From an uncultured Oscillospiraceae bacterium (lineage in GTDB: Bacteria; Bacillota; Clostridia; Oscillospirales; Acutalibacteraceae), in contig URGA01000004.1 in the NCBI GenBank assembly GCA_900547275.1, positions 1 to 49,002 of the forward strand: a stretch of DNA of 49,002 bases, read 5' to 3'. A program made the position numbers and the translations under genes. The notes beneath the pieces were generated by a model. That model saw only the letters and a list, made by a program, of their open reading frames with translations. It did no database searches and was not told where the DNA came from. This document shows, in pieces, positions 44,903-49,002 of the stretch; position 1 is the first letter of the stretch; each line of letters begins with the position of its first letter.

Positions 44903-46279
44903 TTAAAGCTCTTCTCTGTCTTCAGGCGAAACGTATGTACGTGAATGAGAAACACTCTTGTATGCCGGTCTCATAATTCTGCCGCCTGAGATAAGTTCCT
45001 CCAAACGGTGAGCGCACCAGCCTGAAATTCTGGCGGTGGCAAACAGAGGAGTAAACAGATCTTCTGGAATACGCAGAACCTTATAAACCAGACCTGAGTA
45101 AAGGTCAACATTGGCGCACATTGCTTTATCGTCGCCCTTAACTTCCGCAAATACCTGCGGGGTCAGTTTTTCAACATTTTCAAGGGTCTTAAACTCTTTT
45201 TCAAATCCTGCTTCATAAGCAAGCTTTCTCGCGCTGTCTTTAAGAATTACAGCGCGGGGATCAGACAACGTGTAAACGGCGTGACCCATACCGTAAATAA
45301 GACCGGAACCGTCGCCGGCTTCCTTTTTAAGGATTTTAACAAGATAATCCTTAACCTGATTTTCATCTGTCGAATCCGGAACATTCGCCATAATATCCTG
45401 CATCATATGGGTAACTTTGATATTGGCGCCGCCGTGACGGGGACCTTTAAGAGAACCAAAGCCCGCAGTAATTGCAGAATACGTATCAGTACCGCTGGAA
45501 GTAAGAACTCGGGTAGAGAAAGTGGAGTTGTTACCGCCGCCGTGGTCAGCGTGAAGCATAAGGCAGATATCAAGAAGTTTTGCTTCTTCTCTTGTAAACT
45601 GCTTGTCAACACGTAGCTGATTAAGAATATATTCCGCTGTTGTCTGTTCCTTATTTATCGGGTGGAGGAACATTGTCTTATTGTAGAAAGAACGGCGTTT
45701 TACCTGATAAGCGCTGTTCATAATCGTCGGCATCTGAGCAATAAGCTGAAGAGACTGACGAAGCACGTTAGCAATAGAAGTATCATCAGGATTTTCATCA
45801 AATGAATAAAGAGACAAAACGCATCTTGCCATCTTATTCATAATATCCTTTGAAGCGTGCTTCATGATTACGTCTTCCACAAACTCATCGGGAAGAGCGC
45901 GGCACTCGGCAATTACCTCTCTCAGCGACAAAAGCTGATTAGCGGTGGGAAGATTGCCGAAGAGAAGCAGCCAAACAACCTCTTCGTAGCCGAAGCGGTC
46001 ATTTTTGATGCAGTCATTGACCAGATCTCGGATATCATATCCTCTGTATGAAAGTTTACCGTCTTTAGGAACCAATTCACCGTCTGAAATATAGTAACCT
46101 TCAACGGAACAGATACGGGTAAGGCCGGCCATAACACCGGTGCCGTCACTGTTGCGCAACCCCCTTTTCACCTGGTAGCGCTCGTAATCCTTTAAATTGA
46201 TGAAGTTATTCTTTTCCAGTTCGTTGCATAAACTGGAAAGAGCCTCCATGGAAATCGGGGAGATGTATTCTGAACCCAT
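44903..46279 (-). CDS. Citrate synthase (citrate/2-methylcitrate synthase family)
   Basis: Condenses acetyl-CoA with oxaloacetate to citrate. It has 458 residues, longer than the ~370-residue Bacillus type because of an N-terminal extension of about 80 residues. Key histidines lie in HADHGGGNNSTF (243-254), GPRHGGAN (279-286) and GMGHAVYTLSDPRA (330-343); the last motif has Ala where many enzymes have Arg. The ATG has AAGGAGG upstream and a promoter at 46334-46362. It heads an operon with a membrane protein and an AEC permease. No aconitase or isocitrate dehydrogenase gene is in the window. Confidence 0.95.
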   Translation of the reverse strand: MGSEYISPISMEALSSLCNELEKNNFINLKDYERYQVKRGLRNSDGTGVMAGLTRICSVEGYYISDGELVPKDGKLSYRGYDIRDLVNDCIKNDRFGYEEVVWLLLFGNLPTANQLLSLREVIAECRALPDEFVEDVIMKHASKDIMNKMARCVLSLYSFDENPDDTSIANVLRQSLQLIAQMPTIMNSAYQVKRRSFYNKTMFLHPINKEQTTAEYILNQLRVDKQFTREEAKLLDICLMLHADHGGGNNSTFSTRVLTSSGTDTYSAITAGFGSLKGPRHGGANIKVTHMMQDIMANVPDSTDENQVKDYLVKILKKEAGDGSGLIYGMGHAVYTLSDPRAVILKDSARKLAYEAGFEKEFKTLENVEKLTPQVFAEVKGDDKAMCANVDLYSGLVYKVLRIPEDLFTPLFATARISGWCAHRLEELISGGRIMRPAYKSVSHSRTYVSPEDREEL

Positions 46280-46333
46280 ACCATGTTCCTCCTTTCAGAA
46301 AATCATTGAAATAACAACACATATTGAAAAATT

Positions 46334-46362
46334 ATTATACAATTTTCTAAGGCCAAAGTCAA
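46334..46362 (-). promoter_or_regulatory. Promoter of the citrate synthase operon
   Basis: On the minus strand TTGACT (46362-46357), a 17-base spacer and TATAAT (46339-46334). The start is near 46327. Confidence 0.78.
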
Positions 46363-46391
46363 GTTTACACAGGAAAGGAGTGTCCAAAAAC

Positions 46392-46544
46392 ATGAAAAAA
46401 GCACTGGTTCTTTTTGCCGTATTTTTCGTTCTAACTATGGTAGTTCCGATGTTTATTGCTTTTCAGCAAGGCGAAACAAACGACGAAATGATTAAGATGC
46501 TTCACTCGGCAGTTATTCCTCTATTGAATTATCGTTTATTTTAG
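46392..46544 (+). CDS. Short ORF resembling a truncated SpoIID N-terminus
   Basis: 50 residues, MKKALVLFAVFFVLTMVVPM then a short polar tail ending LLNYRLF. AAGGAG lies 12 bases upstream. The start resembles the membrane anchor of SpoIID, but the frame stops before the catalytic domain, and the last 32 bases overlap the 3' end of the convergent gerAC. It may be a truncated remnant or a chance ORF. I saw no clear promoter for it. Confidence 0.35.
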   Translation: MKKALVLFAVFFVLTMVVPMFIAFQQGETNDEMIKMLHSAVIPLLNYRLF

Positions 46545-47634
46545 TTATATTGCACTCAACCGACGTCTCAAGGGCAGAAGCTGCGAAATAATCGTCCCAA
46601 TTATCTTTAAGCTGATTGTAAGTTTCGGAACTGCTTTTAGCCAGGTATTCGCCTGCCTTTACGCCGTCGCACCTGCAGTCTTTCATTTTTGTATAAGCGG
46701 TATTGCAGATACTCTGAACTTTTTCGCAGGACAGCCTTTCAATCTTATCTATTGCGTCGTTGTCTATTGTGCTTACATAACCGTTTTCCAGTTCGTCCAG
46801 CATAAGATCCATTTTCAGGCGCACTTTGAAAACCACCTGTCCGTTTTCAATCTCCGCACTGCGCTTTACCTTGGAAGATAAAATATTAACGCCGATATTT
46901 CCCATATCTTCATCGTAAAGATTAAGAAGAGCGTTTTCAACCTTGCCGTTCATCATAAGAATTCCGAATGTCTCTTCAGCGTTTGCAACTCCCGCCATCT
47001 TATTGCCGCTGAAAAGCGCAAGCCCGTCGAACTCAACCACATCATCATTTGCCTTAAGCATAGGCAGATAGATATCAGAAGTGGGACTTGCATAGCGGTT
47101 GAGCGTTTCGTTTACCGTTACAGCCGCTCCCATCCCGCTGCGCTCGCCGTTAGTAAGAAGTCTTACAATATCTTCGCTGGGAACCAGAGCGTCGTTTTCC
47201 TTGCATTTCAGAATGTCAGACGCTTTTCCCTCAGCTATACAAAGCAAAACATCCGGGCGCGAATATGCGCTTCTAATAAAATAATCAAGGTTGTCTTCTA
47301 CTCCGTTTTCCGCCAAATCTCTGCCGAAAACGGTCATCTTGTTTTGCCCCAAAAACAGTTTGCTTGACAAATCTTTTGATAATTTGGATATTGCTTCGGA
47401 TATCGTGGTTCCCTTTTCAGATGAATTAAGGGTAATATTTCCGCCGAGAGCCTCAGACCCTGTTCCGGATTTTGCAAGGTTCAGCGTCTGGACGCTGACG
47501 GTAATTTCATTTTCACTTTCGTCAATAGCCATTCCCTCTACAATAGACAGATCCCTAAGAGTCTGGCGTTCCATACAGCCCGAAAAGCTGAGCACAATTA
47601 TCAGGGCTGCTGCAATAATCTTAAAAAGCTTCAA
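46513..47634 (-). CDS. gerAC: Spore germination protein GerAC
   Basis: C subunit of a GerA-type nutrient receptor, a lipoprotein at the inner spore membrane. It has 373 residues with a signal peptide and lipobox SFSGC (Cys20). RTLRDLS-like RQTLRDLSIVEGMAIDE at the start of the mature part, the central SEAISKLSKDLSSKLFLGQNK segment, and a C-terminal domain with KAGEYLAKSSSETYNQLKDNW are typical of Ger(x)C proteins. It overlaps gerAB by 14 bases. The germinant is not deducible. Confidence 0.94.
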   Translation of the reverse strand: MKLFKIIAAALIIVLSFSGCMERQTLRDLSIVEGMAIDESENEITVSVQTLNLAKSGTGSEALGGNITLNSSEKGTTISEAISKLSKDLSSKLFLGQNKMTVFGRDLAENGVEDNLDYFIRSAYSRPDVLLCIAEGKASDILKCKENDALVPSEDIVRLLTNGERSGMGAAVTVNETLNRYASPTSDIYLPMLKANDDVVEFDGLALFSGNKMAGVANAEETFGILMMNGKVENALLNLYDEDMGNIGVNILSSKVKRSAEIENGQVVFKVRLKMDLMLDELENGYVSTIDNDAIDKIERLSCEKVQSICNTAYTKMKDCRCDGVKAGEYLAKSSSETYNQLKDNWDDYFAASALETSVECNITKINDNSIEE

Positions 47635-48667
47635 TAACTTTATCCCCTTTACTTTTCTTTTTGAAAATCAAGGTAACCAGCGGAATTACCGTTGAAAACA
47701 GCAAAAACGGCACAATGGTAACAAGAACCGAATGGGTGCCTACCGACATATAATCGGCGGTTAATACGGAGACGGCAAACGCCGCCAAACCGCAGATAAT
47801 ACATTTTCTTTTACGATTTTTACCGGGGAGACATTCACCGGCGCAGTAAATGAGAACAGACGCCTTTATAAAAATCGCGAAAATCCACAGCCCCGTATAC
47901 AGCACATCAAGTCTTACAAAATTGCCGGTGGACGCTAACTGGGACAGCGAATAAAGCGGAAACGCCTGAAGTCCTGCCGCGGCTCCCATAACGCCCACCG
48001 CGAACAGGAAAAGCAAATCAGCCGAAAAATACGCAGCAGACATTGCGGACACAAACGCTGTTACCGCCTTTTCCCTGACATTATCAGCAAGGGCCAAAAA
48101 AATTACGATCTCCGCAGTATTAGCGGAAAGGGTCAGCGCATTTTTAAAAATGGCTCCCCAGCCTGTGGAAATGACGGGAAAGAGACTGACTATCTCAAAA
48201 TTCCGAACGTTGAAGCCAATTACAAGAACAACTGCCAGCGCAATCAGAAAAAACGAAAAGCCGGAAAAGCGAGAAATTCCCTCGAGCCCCATTATGGCGG
48301 CGTAAACTGCAAATATGAAAATCAGCAGAGAAAATCCCCAGCTTTTTTCTTCCGTGTTCAGCCGCGCGGAAGCGAAATAGGAAAATCGGCTTACGTTAAT
48401 CGCCGCAAGATAAATAAAGTTAACGGCATAAAGATAGTTAAGCCCTTTGATTTTAAGCGGATTTTTTCGCTGTTTAACACACATTACCGCAGGCAGAGAA
48501 AACAACAGGGTAAGCAAAAAAGCAATAGCAATACTGATTATCATATCAGTTGACAGCTTGCCCGCCATAATTGACTGCATATGGGTAAGGCTTACCACTA
48601 TTCTGCCGATATAGAAAATAGAAAACAAACTGAAAGCCGAGATAATTATTGATTTATTTTTTGTCAA
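47621..48667 (-). CDS. gerAB: Spore germination protein GerAB
   Basis: B subunit of the germinant receptor, an APC-type permease fold with about ten transmembrane helices. I set the start at TTG 48667 (348 residues), because GAGGTG ends six bases upstream; GTG at 48676 lies inside that SD. Typical features are an early helix with SLFSIFYIGRIVVSLTHMQS and the long helical core. The last codons overlap gerAC. It overlaps the end of gerAA, so the receptor genes are coupled. Confidence 0.92.
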   Translation of the reverse strand: MTKNKSIIISAFSLFSIFYIGRIVVSLTHMQSIMAGKLSTDMIISIAIAFLLTLLFSLPAVMCVKQRKNPLKIKGLNYLYAVNFIYLAAINVSRFSYFASARLNTEEKSWGFSLLIFIFAVYAAIMGLEGISRFSGFSFFLIALAVVLVIGFNVRNFEIVSLFPVISTGWGAIFKNALTLSANTAEIVIFLALADNVREKAVTAFVSAMSAAYFSADLLFLFAVGVMGAAAGLQAFPLYSLSQLASTGNFVRLDVLYTGLWIFAIFIKASVLIYCAGECLPGKNRKRKCIICGLAAFAVSVLTADYMSVGTHSVLVTIVPFLLFSTVIPLVTLIFKKKSKGDKVIEAF

Positions 48668-49002
48668 TATGAGCACCTCGCATATTCTGAACTCTCACTT
48701 TCCTGCGGGACAATTTTTTCCAGCTTTCCCGATAAAAGACATCCCCCAGCGAACGGATATCCAGCGGAGCAATGGGAGAAGAATAAGGAACGCCGTAAGG
48801 ATTAAGGGAGCAGATATTGACAAACAGCGCGCCAACGCCAAGCATAATGCCGTAAATTCCCATAATACCGCCTATTATGATAAATATCAGGCGCAAAACC
48901 GAAACGCTGTCATAAAGCGGAAAAGCGACATAAGACGCGATAGCCGTTATGGCAATGACAACCAGCATCGGCGCACCGATTAAACCTGCGGTTACTGTTG
49001 CC
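48654..49002 (-). CDS. gerAA: Spore germination protein GerAA, C-terminal part
   Basis: The gene enters from the right edge; about 115 C-terminal residues are visible. They read ATVTAGLIGAPMLVVIAITA, then hydrophobic helices, followed by NPYGVPYSSPIAPL, a hallmark of GerA A subunits, and a basic cytoplasmic tail (KKLSRRKVRVQNMRGAH). The N-terminal soluble domain is outside the window. It overlaps gerAB by 14 bases, giving the order A-B-C. Confidence 0.93.
   Translation of the reverse strand, partial: ATVTAGLIGAPMLVVIAITAIASYVAFPLYDSVSVLRLIFIIIGGIMGIYGIMLGVGALFVNICSLNPYGVPYSSPIAPLDIRSLGDVFYRESWKKLSRRKVRVQNMRGAHIDKK

Overview
The window comes from a moderate-GC, low-to-mid-GC-type Firmicute, most likely a spore-forming gut clostridium of the Ruminococcaceae/Oscillospirales kind. 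This is an inference from gene content: a gerAA-gerAB-gerAC germination operon, a short ProRS with a C-terminal zinc domain, the DarA-HolB-RicT cluster, an ECF transporter with fused ATPases, a clostridial 2[4Fe-4S] ferredoxin, frequent TTG/GTG starts with strong Shine-Dalgarno (SD) sites, and near-consensus sigma-A promoters. No phage, transposon, CRISPR array, tRNA or rRNA was recognised; this is mostly core chromosome.

Layout. 1-772 (-): start of the ATP synthase operon (atpB, then atpE cut by the left edge), driven by a promoter at 991-1018. 1151-3648 (+): proS-galE, ending in a strong terminator. 3801-22639 is one long minus-strand block. It reads from rpoB (own promoter at 22785-22813) through rpoC. 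A second promoter inside the 3' end of rpoC then begins a structured leader and rpsL-rpsG-fusA-tuf, closed by a terminator. Next, from another promoter, come recD2, a solitary mreB-like gene, and an ECF importer (T, fused A-A', S, plus a small membrane protein).

23000-29230 (+): a peptide-type solute-binding lipoprotein, a VanZ-like protein, nagB, a Thr/Glu-rich lipoprotein, metG and tatD. 29277-29654 (-): an XRE-type repressor diverging from a secreted GH73-type glucosaminidase with three FN3-like domains (29819-31963, +). A 54-residue ribbon-helix-helix protein (32053-32217) lies between two terminators. Then come a D,D-carboxypeptidase (-) and a metallophosphoesterase homologue that has lost several metal ligands (+).

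34474-40328 (-) is an operon-like series: trmN6-like methyltransferase, rsmI, a radical SAM protein, mscL with a zinc-ribbon tail, an alpha/beta hydrolase and a cytosolic six-hairpin glycosidase. A ferredoxin with its own promoter and terminator separates it from darA-holB-ricT (40685-42880). 43074-46279 (-): citrate synthase, a multi-pass membrane protein and an AEC-family permease. At the right edge are a short SpoIID-N-terminus-like ORF and the ger operon, with gerAA cut by the edge.

The best candidates for something undescribed are: the ~190-nt multi-hairpin leader of the str operon (15004-15192); the tatD start, where an 11-bp hairpin lies between SD and start codon; the degenerate metallophosphoesterase (33759-34433); the citrate synthase/permease operon; and the small regulator and membrane genes. 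I found no clearly novel multi-gene defence or mobile system.
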